Origin: Hymenolepis diminuta
Taxonomy: Eukaryota > Platyhelminthes > Cestoda > Cyclophyllidea > Hymenolepididae
Direction of reading: 5' to 3'
Length of the DNA: 64,000 nucleotides
NCBI GenBank assembly: GCA_900708905.1
Contig: CAADRB010000010.1
Span: 3,319,200 to 3,383,199, forward strand
Shown: piece after piece, positions 1 to 13,500 of the stretch
How the letters are laid out: the number at the start of each line of letters is the position of its first letter
How positions within the stretch are numbered: position 1 is the first letter of the stretch
Translations under genes and position numbers: made by a program
Notes under the pieces: generated by a model
What the model saw: the letters and a program-made list of their open reading frames with translations, nothing else
The model's database searches: none
Told to the model about the DNA's origin: nothing

Positions 1-676
1 CCTAAATGGAATCGGATTTTATGCTACTAAGTTATTATTGTAAGAGGACGAAAACAGGTAAAAGATGGATGCACTTTTATAGTCATGTTTCACGTGGACC
101 AAATACACAGTTTTGTTATTTTTCGTCGAATACCTCCCCTTACCGTAGAATGCCGAAACTCTGGAGACCCAACACAATCATCGGCCGGACCGTTATTCCG
201 GACGTCTGGAAAGATTAAAGATGAATCCAACCTCCGAATGTATAAATCAACAACTCTCACTAGGTGTTGGATAAAATGAATACTTTTTATCCAAGAAAAA
301 TGGGATTACCAATTTTATTGTTATTTACATACACCATATATTCGCTAAAATATGGTAAATTGCAGAGCCATTGTTTCGTAGTACTTTGGAGTAAAGCCTA
401 CATCACGGTAATTCCACGTTATTATTGAGGTCGGGGAATTTATGGTTACTTCACTGGATAGTAAAGCTACAATAATATTAAATATGTCAAATGTTGTTTA
501 TTCCAATTTACTGTCCGTCAGAAATATGCCACATAACATAGTTGTTTATCTTTGGGAGTTCGAATCCAATTTAAGTAAGTCCACACCAAACACACTGGCT
601 AATGCTTGTCAATAAAGGGGTGGCATGATTCGAATTTCTCATTCAAAAGACTTAGGGTGCTGAAAATGGGGAATGC

Positions 677-767
677 NNNNNNNNNNNNNNNNNNNNNNNN
701 NNNNNNNNNNNNNNNNNNNNNNNNNNNNNNNNNNNNNNNNNNNNNNNNNNNNNNNNNNNNNNNNNNN
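677..767. other. Assembly gap of 91 Ns
   Basis: A run of N bases. The open frames that cross it on either strand are artefacts of translating N. Confidence 0.98.
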
Positions 768-3700
768 GGAAAAAGTAGAACCAAAATTTAAATGAATATC
801 AAAAGAGCCCTGCTTTCTAAGAATTTTGAACTCATCAGCTGGAACATGTTTTACTTAAAAGGTATAGTTAATTTTGCCGTCTTAATGTTCATAAGTTCGA
901 TTTCAGACATCATGCTAATTGATTTCATAATCGTGGTATTCAGGACTTGTTGATCAGTATATTGGTCTACTATTCCGATAAGATTTTTCCGCCAAGATAG
1001 CCATAGAACAACTCGTCGACACTAGCAAAGATGACGTTTAGTATTCATCGTGCTCACTTTAAATAAATGTGATATTTAAGTAGATACTATTGAGGAATGT
1101 ATATCCCCTCGAGCATCATTTTAGTAATGTTATAAGAGGAACTAAAATCAGGAGAAAGTGCCTGGACAAAAATAACAAACGAAAATAAATCACCCTAGAT
1201 TAAGGTAAACAACTAACCGCCCAACCGATCTAAACCGACTTCTTTCTTCTCAGTTATTATTAAATTGCACACTTTAAATTACTTCGTAAGGACAGATGAG
1301 ATTAAAGTTAATAAAATTAAATAATTTGCGACGTTAACTACACCGCTAACTCATTTTCCGAGCCCTGAGAAAAAACGAGACTGACATCATAAAACTGGAT
1401 AAAATTTGAGATCTGTTTAAAGGAACTTGGAAGTCAATCGGTCTTTCTGCTACTAGAAAGCAGAAAAATACCGGCAAATAACAAAGCTAAAAACAAGTTA
1501 AGTTCTAGTGGTGTGCTTTGAAATATAAATTTGACGTGATAAATATTACTTAATTAACTAAATAAGTAGAGAAGTAATATAAAGAACATTACCTGCCTGT
1601 GGTGCAGCCGCCTGAAAAAGATGACTAGCAGTCAGAATTACTTCACTAGTCCGTTTGGATCAAACTAAAATAAAAGGGTAAAATTTTACATTGTATTTTA
1701 GTTTCATAAAGAGATAATGATAATAGCATTAGAAAAACTAAATAGACTGCAAACCCTTTTCGAAACCGTTGAAGAAACAGGCGAAACCACTCAAATTTAT
1801 ATACTTATTTGGTTTCAGATATAAGCTTTCATTCGTGATTAGAAGAATTATAATTGGTTTATAAAACACGTGAATCCAAAACCTTCGTTCGTTAACAATG
1901 GGCTTACAGCGCTATTTTTGAATCCAGTCGAACTTAATAGCCTCCAATATCTCATATCAGGAGGAACAAAACAATGATCTACCAAAAAGATAATTTTACT
2001 CTTCGTGACTGAAATCTTCAAATTTCATTTCCTTCCTCAATTCACTGAATGCGATATCAGAAGATACACATCTTGTCATTCAACTCATGTATTTAGAAAT
2101 GAACCCTCACTAACATTTTTTGACGAAATAAACTGAACTAGCCTGTTCATCTGTAAAATAACCACTTTGCAAACGAGGGTGACCATAAGACACTTCAAGA
2201 AAAATAACCTTTACTCTATTTAAGACGAGTGCTTTAGTAAGCTTTATCATATAAAAATTTTGACTTTACGTTGTAAATTTAAGTTTTCCGGTCAAAATAA
2301 TGCACTATGCATTGCAGATGAGTATTCTGACAAGGTACAAAAATAGCAGACCAAAGATAGAAGAGTACATGCTTTACTAGAATGGACTGTAAAAATACGT
2401 ACATTTATAATTTTATGCAAATCCTCAATATTAAAAAATATTTGAATAGTTTAATAGATTGAAACAATGGTAACTCCTTACCAGTGAGCGAGTTGAAAAT
2501 TGTAATTGATTTTTGAATACTACAGATGATTAAGCCAGGAAGAAAGAAGAAAAAGACTGAGCACGAGCAATTAATGTGATATTCGATGAATTGCAGCTGT
2601 TCAGCAAGCCATTCAGACTACGAATAACTCCGGAATATTTCTGTCAGAATAAAATATAACGCCATAAGTAAACATCTACAAATAACAATAGATCATTAAA
2701 GAATACATAAAATAAGAATTTTATTTCAGATGGAGATGAATACAGTATGATAAAGGGAAAGCTATTAGTTATACGGAAAGAACAATCGCTATCAGGATAG
2801 ATCTACCAGAAGATCTAACACAGTAAAAAACTAAACAGTAAATTAATACATATAAAATATGCGTATAGTATAGAGAGGAAAATTTTCTAAGCTTGGCGAA
2901 ATTCACTTAGTAAGCAAAATTATACTTAAAAAATCAGGCAGTTGTAAAATTAGAGAAATATCAGTATATACAAAACTTTGGCCCAATAATACACATAATA
3001 CAGTGAAACCAATAATGATTCAATGGAAATAATACAAAAATAAGACAATCTTAAACCGAAAAATATTTTAAAATTATGACGACGCTTAATTAAATTGGTG
3101 CTATATTGATGGTTGGACCATACTAACAAATAAACTCAAACTCATTTATCTACAAAGCAAAGCAATAATATTCATATTTATATTAAATTGAAGATTCCGA
3201 TTTTATTTGTTGCGTGAAATATATTCAAATTTAAAAGGAATTCCATGCTTTAATCTGAAGTTTATATATTAGATAATCTTGTGCTAAGAATATACTTCAT
3301 TCCATCATATACAATTTGTTTTTTCGCTATATTTATGTGTTTTGAATTATGTTTGTAGTGGTATTACAAAACATAAATTTTATTTTCTGAAAATGGTTTG
3401 CGACTTCTCAAAGATTATAAATGGACTCGTCCTGGCCAACCTAAACAAAACTGGGTTACGGCCCAGCTGAACAAGTAGTCTCTATAGGTTTGCTATCTAC
3501 TGCGTTAAATAATTGCGGGCTCACTGCCACTGATTACTTTAATGACTGTCTGTTTACCGCCAGTTGGTGTTATTATTCTAACAAAACTTTAATCCCAACC
3601 GTACCAGCCTCACATCTAATTAAATATGGCCAGCTATTATTAGTCCATTAGCATACGCATAACGTAGGCATAGTACGAGGAATGTGGTATAAAACATGAA

Positions 3701-4040
3701 AGGAAATGCTGATCAGATAAAACTCGACAAATATTTGTTAACAGAATTAGTGCTCTATTATTAGATAGCAGAAGTTATGCGAAATAAATACTTGACTTGA
3801 CAATTTATGTTTTATCAGAGGTTGCCATTGAAAATGAAGGTCATACCGCTAATTACCTGAAATTTTTGGTAATTCAGTGGCAAAGTCTGTGTGTTTTCAT
3901 GGAAATATCAATCCGAGGTCAGGTTACTCCCGACAAATAAGCATAATTAATGTTTGTCGTCTTACAAAGCTGTTAGTGCTATGCAAATATGTATGATCCA
4001 AAATGACAAATAAAGTGAAAATATAGTTTGCACGTAAAAC

Positions 4041-4062
4041 ATATATATATATATATATATAT
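4041..4062. repeat. AT dinucleotide microsatellite
   Basis: About 11 uninterrupted AT units, visible directly, some 500 bases upstream of the first exon of the large + strand gene. Confidence 0.95.
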
Positions 4063-4572
4063 GTATAATAACATCCGTTTCTGTCAGTTATAATAAATAA
4101 CTAAACTGCAAAAAATAAATCCAAATTTTTACTTAATTTTTTTATATTAATTATTATCTAATGTTGGTGTCTGTGTACAGTTTTAGAGTATGTATGATGA
4201 ATGTCCTTAGAAAGTTACTATACGCTAAGATTTAGTGTTTGTTTTAGACCGCTTATCTTGTACGGTCCGGATGTAAGCTGTAATTTATTTATATATCTCG
4301 TAATCGCTTTTTAAATATTACGAGTTTATTTTGCATTCTACTATTGTAAATTTGTTAAATTACATGCGAATATTACTCCCCCTAACTCTTTTTAGGTGCT
4401 GAGTACGTTCCAGTTTTCTTTGTAAATAAGTTCATAAATTTAATATTGGCTACTATCACATGAAGATTACTTATTAATTATAAGCACAGCAAAGTGCTAT
4501 CAATGCTGTTTTTGCGAAAATTTTATTCTGTTAATTGCTTATTCCTATTAAAAGAATCTTCTTCCCACCTGA

Positions 4573-7500
4573 ATGAGTACCGCGTGGACAATTCGATGCC
4601 GTCGAAATGCTTCAGCTGTTCGGCGTCCCGCGTCACTCAGCTCCCTTCCAGATCTCTCCGATGAACTTGAAATTGGCAGCCGACCTGGCAGTGGGGCTAG
4701 TGGTCTCTTCGAGTCATGGGGTCAAAATCCAATTAGCTCCAATACCTACGACAGCCAATCCAACATCTCTGTCTCCTTTCTTGGAAGTCGTATACGACGC
4801 CAATACCGATCCGCATTTCTCCTCTCTGATGAACATGTTGTCGGTGTAAGCCGATGTGAAACATTTCATCCCGAAGTCGCAAAAGCAGACGTTCGCATAA
4901 ACCTGTCTGTCCAAGGTCCACCAAATGAGTCAGTTATTCCAGGCCATCGACGATCACAATCCGCTCCGAGTTTGATTCGTGATAACCTTGATGAAAATCG
5001 CGGTTGGGCTCGTTTAATGCTTACCACTGATAGGCCTCGGGGTTCTGAAATTCTTGGTCGAAGTGGCAGTAGAAATTACTTTGCAAAAGTAGGAATTAAT
5101 TCTCCATACTTCCATCGGCGAATTAAGCCAATGAAAAAAGAGGAAGAATACATAATTGGTGTGAGTACACTTCGTGGAAATGCAGAATCGGAGGAGAAGA
5201 ACGGTAGTGTTTCTGCCACATTGGTGAGTGGAACAGCATCAGACGGAGAACCTAGCATCGATCGTTTTGAAAAGGAAACGTATTTAGATACTGCAAGACG
5301 ACTAGGAAGTCCTGTTACTGTTGCAAATTGTGCGGCAATTTCACATCTATCTCGAGTATCACTCCGTGACAACAGTAAGTTGTCTTTACGTCGGTTTTGC
5401 ATTGCAAATGTGTTTTATTTTCGGCTATATTTCAGGCCGATAACATTTGTGTTGAGGAAATCTCTCAAGGGGAATGTCGATTATATTTATATTCTTCGTT
5501 TATTTTACAATGACACATGCGAAGGGAAATGTTTAAACTTCTTTTGCAAATACTTTAATTTTAAACGTATTACACAGATATCACGTGTTTTTAAAGTACT
5601 CATCGAACTCTTACTCAAGTCTCAAAATGAATTTAAAAACAGAAGTTGGCTGGAGTTACGTAAATTGAAAAACTAATCTATTTTAAGAATCAGGTATTTT
5701 ATAAAAAACGTTCCTTGGCCATATTAATAATACATATATTTTGTTGTTATGGAAATTATTCGAAAAATAAAGTTAATTTATTATCGCTATTTTGGTGATG
5801 AATTGACTCAGGTGATTAGAAAGTGCGCTTTCTTAAAGAGAGAGAACCTTATTTTTTAATCATTATGTTGAATTTTTTCGCTATTGATGCGTATTATATT
5901 ATCCCAACCGATCTTTTTAATATTTATACCATCACATTAACCCGAACATATATTTATACGTTTGTTTCTCTTTTATTTAGACTATTTAATTGAAAGTTTC
6001 TGTTAATGAACGTACTTAAATACAATCTGTATAAGGAGATGCTGAGCTTTATATATTTCAGTTACCGAGAGCAATGGAAAGTAATATATGAAGAATTCAT
6101 TTTTACAAAAATACGACCCATAACATTTCAATTGAGTTCTTGTTTAACGTCCTCGATAACAGAAATATCAGATTCTATTGTTCTTTAATTAAAAAATGTC
6201 ACCTAGCAGCCACTATGTGGAATTTGAAAAAAAATTATCATTTCGCATACGAAAATAGTTCGCCTTTATTTGGATTTTTGAAATAACTATCATTGGTAAT
6301 CTGATTCTTTTCATGATATTGTTATTTGTTATTATTATTAGATAATCAACTGATTTGATTATTATTGAAAATAGCTGTCATATTGTTTCCTTCGATAAAA
6401 ATTTTCATTTGTAAATCACGCCTCCCGGTGCTGAGAATTATTTTTGAGCTCACATGCGGGAACATCTAAATCCTTTTCGATTTACGCAGAGGGTGTTGGG
6501 CTGTGTGAAAATGTACACCCCTTCCATATTCCCCTTTATTTGCTAATTCATTAGCTAGCACGGCACAACGGGGGCGTCAACACGAGTCACGTTATATGTT
6601 TCACTTAATTCGCCGACTCAAAGCCTATGTACTTACATTTAAAACATTCGGGCAGTCAAATTGCGCGTCCTTCTACGTGCGCTTGTCGGCCAATCCATTA
6701 AATTGTAGGCTGTACCAGCTTAGAAAATGGATTTTCAGGCGGCTTATAATTTAAATAGGTGTTTTACTTGTTTTAAAAACCTACCCACTGAGGATATCTA
6801 ATATTACTTTTTGAAGGTATTGTGAACTTTCATTTAGCTTATACATTAATTTGTGAATGAATATCAAATAACTGGTAATTATTGTGAGCGGAAATCCATT
6901 CTAATTAGCTATTGCAAATTCTGACTAGTTAGACCACAAAAATTCTGCATCTACGTAGAGAAACTAGTCAAAATTGAGAATCAAGTAACTAGTATCTTGT
7001 TTGTTATCCGCTCCGGCTACATTTTATGTTTTGTTTATACATCCTTCATTTAAATTATTTAATGGGAAAACCTACTTTCTTTAAATGAAAATGAATCCGC
7101 ATTGTCCATCCTAAATGAGTCTTGACGACTTTTATGCATTTCTTTAATTTTCAATCTTGTATAAAACCATTCCTTGAGAGATGGAGGATGTCGTTATGTA
7201 TCCCTCTGATTGGGGAAAATCCTTCTGAAAATCTCTATAAATCGATTTCAATAGCCGAATTTGATCTCTCGTTTGATTTGAATCTTTAGATCCGGTTATT
7301 CGGATTTAACTAATCCTGCTATTTGTTTGTCTTTCCTTATAAATTTCCTCTAACCAATGTATAAATTGTTTCCATAAAAATGTTAATGAATAAAATGGTT
7401 ATATAACCATTTTCAGACGCATTACGATTTTTTTGATGATATACAAGCCGATGTCCCAACCCGACGTTGGATAAGCATGAATTCTTGTTGCCATAGCGAA

Positions 7501-10500
7501 AACTTGTTACGCTTCAATTCGAACTTTTCACAGTATAATGTAATTCATAAGAGTTCGTATAAACGATTTAAGGGATAGACGTCATTTTCATTAATAATGG
7601 GAAGAAAACATAAAATAGCACATTAATTTCGTTTCAGTTATAATCTTTTTATTAATTTTGCATCTATGCACCATCCGAAATTGTGGAGTAATATTTTTTG
7701 TAAGCGTATTCACACTGTAAATTATGCTAATATTGATCACTAAAAAATTTTCATTTAATTTTGTGCAATCGGCAAGTTTATCCTATTGGTTTTCAAGATA
7801 ATTAGTGTCCATTCATCATATATTTAATGTATTTCAAAATAGGTATTCACCTAATAAGTTATTAAAATACGATGGTCCTTATGGAGGTTCGTATTAATCA
7901 GTTCGAATGGTAATTATAATTTAAATAGGTTTTCGGATATGCAGAAATTCCTTGTTCCCTAAAGTAATGAATTTTATTATTGCTGAGATCATTGACGATA
8001 AAGCACTAGTTGAAGAATTAGGTGCGTAGCTTGCAGAGGATTTTTCATTCCTCATATGTCTTGGCGAAAGATCTGTAGAAATGTCTAAAAGAGTTAAGAG
8101 ATCATACCACTCTGTGGCGCTACGTTAATGTATTTTCTCAGCCAAACGATTTAACATGATTACCACTGTCTCTTTACTACCGATTAAATTTATTTTGTGC
8201 TTTGCGTTTTACTGACTTCAATTAACGGTAAGAACCTTTTTTAAAATTTTCTTTATTTTTTATTAATACGTAAATAAAGGAAAAGGTTGACCCAAAACTC
8301 ATTAAATAAACAGAATCTCTTTTCATTTGGTCATGAGATAAGCAGATTGATTTATTCTTTCGAACTTAAAGCTGACAGTCTAACAGATTATTTTGCTCCT
8401 TATCCATCCATTCATTCGCAAAAATGCGAGTTTTCTTTTCTAGGTATGATATGAAGTCGTCTAGTCTTCCACTACAAACAAGTGCAAAAAAACCCACGTC
8501 CATTGGGGGTATAGTTGAGCACCCACCCAGAAAACAGTTTTTAATTAATCCTATCAGTATGCAATAAATATTTCAAAGAATTCTGCACTAGATATATAGG
8601 TTCCTGAAAATAATTATCCGTATTACTTGGCAGTTAGATAATGTTCGCACTATTAAACATGTTTCAAAATAACACAACAAAGAATAGTCATTTTGAAATC
8701 CAATAAATGTTGTTAAATTTTATTTTTGCATGTTCATCTTGCACTTCTTTGTATGTTTTCTTTCACCTGCATGCTGTATGTTGTTCTCCCTTCCTTCAAA
8801 TAAAGATGAGTCTCAGTCACCAATTCCTGAAGCGCCAACATCGTCGACAAATCTATTGTCTCCTGAGAATCTGCCTTCCACAGAACGCTCTGAAAGTATT
8901 CTCCATTTGAAACGCAGTAAAAGTGAGTCTTCACTCAGTGCACGTACTCTGAATTTGGTTGGAACACCGTGGAATAAATTGATTCTTCAAAAGAGCCCAG
9001 TTGAGCTATCTCCTGAGCCTGCCCCTGAGTCTCCGACGCGGGAAGCCACGACCCCTCATATCGATAATACGTTATCATTGCAGACAGATCTTGAAGATGA
9101 TGATGAAGTTGAAAATGTACAAGAGTCAAGAACCGAAAAGTGTGGGTTTCAACGTTTCAAATATTTCAAAATTTTCTATACAGGGTTTTGTTTACTTAAA
9201 TATTATAAGTAGATTATTATTTTTAAAAACATTCAGGGGATTAGACGTTTATTTTAATGTACCGTTATCCAACTCACAATAGATAATAGTAAAACAATCA
9301 TTGGATAGCTCGGACTAAAGTTTAAAATATATCGGGAAGATGGTAGTTCTTAGATTTTTTAGAATTAGTCCTAATTTTGTCAGCCGTTCAACTATGAATC
9401 CAACTTTTTCGTTGTCTATTTTTATCTTATTCACAGGCAAAATAAATAAATTTATACCTGAAATTTGTTTTCGAGTTACTGGATTTCTTAAGTTTACCTA
9501 TTATTACATTTCACGAAGGATCATAGTTCGAAAAATATGAGTAGATTTTAAAATCTGATGAACTGAAATAAGAAATCTGCGAAATATAGTGATTAGATAT
9601 GGAAAATATCATAATTTTCCTCTTTCAGTTTGTAATCTTCTTAACGACAACTTTTTGTGTCAAATTTAGGGGTTGTAATTATGAGATTATTTCTTTTATC
9701 ACGCTCAATTACCAATCGCGAGTTCTGATAAATTGTAAAAATCTTACTTTCCACGTCAAATGAACTTATATGGGCTCCTGGCTCTTATTAACGAACAGGG
9801 TGTTTCCTACTCAGTGTCATTTTAGGCTGCCAAAACTCACTAGAGTTAAGTAGTGAGGTTTTAAAGATTGGCATTAGTACAGTTTAAACTGACCTCTTTC
9901 TTCTTTTATAGATGGAATTTCGTCTCCAGGTTCACTTTTTAAAGTTCAGAACCCCGAAGATAGCGTCACAGCGGCTTCAGTTCTCTCTTTTGTTAGTGCC
10001 ACAAACGGTGTAGTTATTCACTTAGGTGGACCGGATGGTCAAGAATGCATTTCCAGTTATTACGGACAAAGTCCTATGAAAAGTACAATCCTCTACACAA
10101 CTCTCCAGAATAATATTGGCCCTGTAATCAGTCAAGGTTCAGATGGATCAACCAAAATCCATGGGTCTAACGAAATAGAGGAGACTAATGGGTGCATAAC
10201 TTCAGAAGACTTTGAAATTATGATGGCCAAAGATGTAGAGGATACTGAAAATGATTTCCGTTCTCCTTTGCCAAAAGAACGTAAGAGAATGTCTATTGAA
10301 CAGGAAAAGTTGTCTGATGATGGTATGTCCCATGTTTGCATACTTTTAAATATAATGTCTACTTGCATGATTTCAGTAAATTGTTTTGCGTGTAATTGTT
10401 TTGCTTTGCAGTGTGGCATCGTCGTCTTTTCATGTTATTGGGGAAAATGGTGTTATACCCTTAAAATTTTATAAGACAATAATTTCTTTAATGGCGGTTT

Positions 10501-13500
10501 CCCATCTAGAAACATGTGATGATGTCGTCTGTTGACACCATTAAAATATAAATCGTTTACATTTTTCAAGCCATAGATCTGTAGCGGATGCTACACCTAG
10601 GTAATCCTTCTGAGCAGTCCAATAGTCTCTAGCAGAGTCCTCTATTATCAGTTTACTACCAAAATAGCTAGGCTACGCCTAAAGTGGTAAGAACAAGAAA
10701 GATGTTGAGCGGAGAGGATTTATTGCCCACTTATTTGTGTATGAGTCGTTGTCAAAACCTTAGTCATCAAATACAAAACCAACTAGGCTGCAGGGATCTT
10801 GATTGCTAATTGGTTGAGGAGGTTTCTGCAGGCACGTCTGCGCTTGTTCTCTATGCAACCGGTTACATACCGCACTTCTCAGAAAGTTCTAGCGCACGTG
10901 ATTCAATCAGCCTTGCTAGCATTGTGAGCCCCCACAGATCCCACTCTCGTTTTTTATTCCTACTTGTACTGTTATTTGCTTATTTTAGACTTTTCTTAAG
11001 TATAAAACTATTTTCCGAAAATTTTTTTGGATTACAATTCTTCTATTTTTGGACTTCAGATTTTGATGTTTTTACCTCTTCTATGAAAATAAAAAAGTAA
11101 TTTGTATTCACTCATTTCGATTTTCGGTTATGAATTCTGTCTTTTTTGCCTATTTCACCGGCAATTAAAACCCATCCGTTTGTAATCAATCCCGTATTTA
11201 AATGGCATTTATTATTGATTTATTGGTTAGATTTTTGTCTTTGTGATACTAAATCTAAAAACGTTTAAATCTTTTTCCTCATAACCAAGGCTTTGAAATA
11301 TGGCTGTGATATAGTGCATTTTCTGTTAAACGGTAGATTTAAAGAAAAAAAACTGGATAAATAATAGAATTCTGTTGTCAGAGCATCTTCGAATGTTCTT
11401 ATTTCAGAACTGATTCGTTTACAAATTTTTCTACTCATCCTTTTTGGGATGTATTCCCATCAAATGAATTAAATTATTTGAGGACTCAAATAAAATTCGT
11501 CTTTACTGTCTTCGATGGATGTTCATATTTTTTATTTGTCTCTATTGTTTACATTGTATAAGTTTTGATGTCATAAATGGGTATTAAAACACTTATTTTA
11601 CTAAGGGGAGGGGTGGACTTAAGTGAATATAGAGGTCAAAGTAGCTCTAATCCATTAGTAAAGCTACATTAAGAGTTAGACCAAATTAGGCTTGGTATCA
11701 TCAAATAGAAATAATGATCTCTCCAAGGCTAATAAGATGCAAGAGTTTCTCACGAGTGAAAACACCAGGAGTTAAGTTTATTGGACAATTGGAAGTAAAT
11801 GAGAGGGGGAAGGGGAAAGAATAAGAAGAGAAATTGGTAAGAAAGTGTTGGCGTCAGTACCAAGGAAGGACAGTCCGAACTGTAAGGAACAGACGAACTG
11901 AAGTAGGATAAAGTAATTGACTAATTTCGCGTTCATTGTTCATTGATGGGAAATTGGCGGTTAGGGCACTTAATATCTAGAAAGACCGATCAGGCGAAGA
12001 AGTCAGAATGCGCAGTTATTACATATTCACTCTGAGTTAACTCTAGTGAGCTGTGTTGTTAGAAAATATAGTGGATATCAACTATCCGCTCTTTGCTATA
12101 AAAAATGGGCAAATTTATCGACATGGCAGGATGGTCACAGAATACCAAGATCATTAAATATTACTCAGGAACCTGTAGGTCAGATCTAGCCCTTTGACCT
12201 TTAGTAAATAGTGAAAAACCTAATGAATCCATAATTAAACCTCTTCTAGACTTCTCTCCACCCTTGATTTCGAAGTTAGCATATAATTTGTCCAATCATT
12301 TAACTTTGATTAGCAATTAATAAATGTTTATTTCTATTTAATCATATTTACATTGTTGAACCTAATGCTACTAAAATGAGATCCCTGAAATCTCAAAGAC
12401 AAAGACGCACCAATCACAACTGGCCTTAATGTACAAATATTTTCTTTCAAGACCAAAATCCCCCAGTTTCACTTTCTTGTCATGATGAAAGGTATGTATC
12501 TTCCTGTCCAGCTCGGACCTTTGATGTGATGGCATTTAGATAAAGATTTCTTGAATTGTAAATTAATTAGGACGCAGTAACATATAAAACACGTTATTTG
12601 ATTAATTATGTTATTTATGGTAATTTATTACACCTTTTCAGTTATTAATGATTGTATTTTTTTATAAACCACTTTTAAATATGTGCTCCCTTTCATTCCA
12701 CTTATAATGGCGGCATTTGTAAAAAATATCGGCTTATGAACGAAAATCTGCCATGGAGAGTTCTTACGAAAACTGAATTCTGAGAGTTTTATTAAAAAAT
12801 GAGTCAATCAGCTGTTCATACATTTGTTACCTTTTGCAGCCTCCCAAACGGATTACTCACAGAGGGACTCAGGGACTCTAATCCATTCTCTCGAAAAAGA
12901 TTCTTATTCTGGAGAGAGCGAGCAGTCTTTCGGTAGGTGACATTCCGCTTACATCTCAAACATTAAAAAAAATAAATACGCAAATCCGTAGTTGTACCAT
13001 ACCAAAGAAAAGTTCGTTGTTAGTGAGTAACAAACGTATTCGATAATTGCAGTACCATTACGCCACGCAAAATTAATTCATAAATTCCATTCTATAGAAC
13101 ATTATCAAATATCTTCAGTAATTAAGGTTTCTTAAACTTTATTTATTAACTACATTTCATTTGGAAGCAAAAACATGTAGATAGCAGCTACTCAACAATA
13201 AACAGATATAAACTTACATGAAATTAAAAATATGAAAATATTGATAATTACACTTAAGAATATTGTTTCAACTCTATGCTTTCAGTCGTTACGAAATATT
13301 TTGAGTGTCATTTGATTCATAGTGTGACTACCGAATAATATGTAAGCTTTCTTAAGGGATTGCAGACTATTCGGAATAAAAAAGAATTGTTTAAGCACAT
13401 TTGCTCAAAAACATCGTACCAATTGTATAAGGTCATATATAGCTTTTAAAAAACCGTTACTGAAGGGAGAGGAAGGTGGAATTCGATGGTGTCAACATTG

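Larger units (their letters stand above)
1..4572. other. AT-rich region with no supported gene
   Basis: Apart from short open frames under 71 codons near the left end, I see no exon-like coding with splice signals here. The stretch is AT-rich, carries a 91-base assembly gap (677-767) and one AT microsatellite (4041-4062), and ends at the in-frame TGA directly before the first ATG of the large gene. It may hold promoter or 5' untranslated exons of that gene, but nothing in the sequence shows where. Confidence 0.5.

Noticed and set aside
555..575. GAGTTCGAATCC resembling a tRNA T arm
   Set aside because: No A box or cloverleaf pairing within 90 bases.
599..791. Open frames on both strands across 599-791
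   Set aside because: Most of their length is the N gap, so the translation is meaningless.
10810..11100. 96-codon frame with hydrophobic tail in intron 3
   Set aside because: The tail is T-rich low-complexity sequence. The frame has no supporting signals and no recognisable domain.
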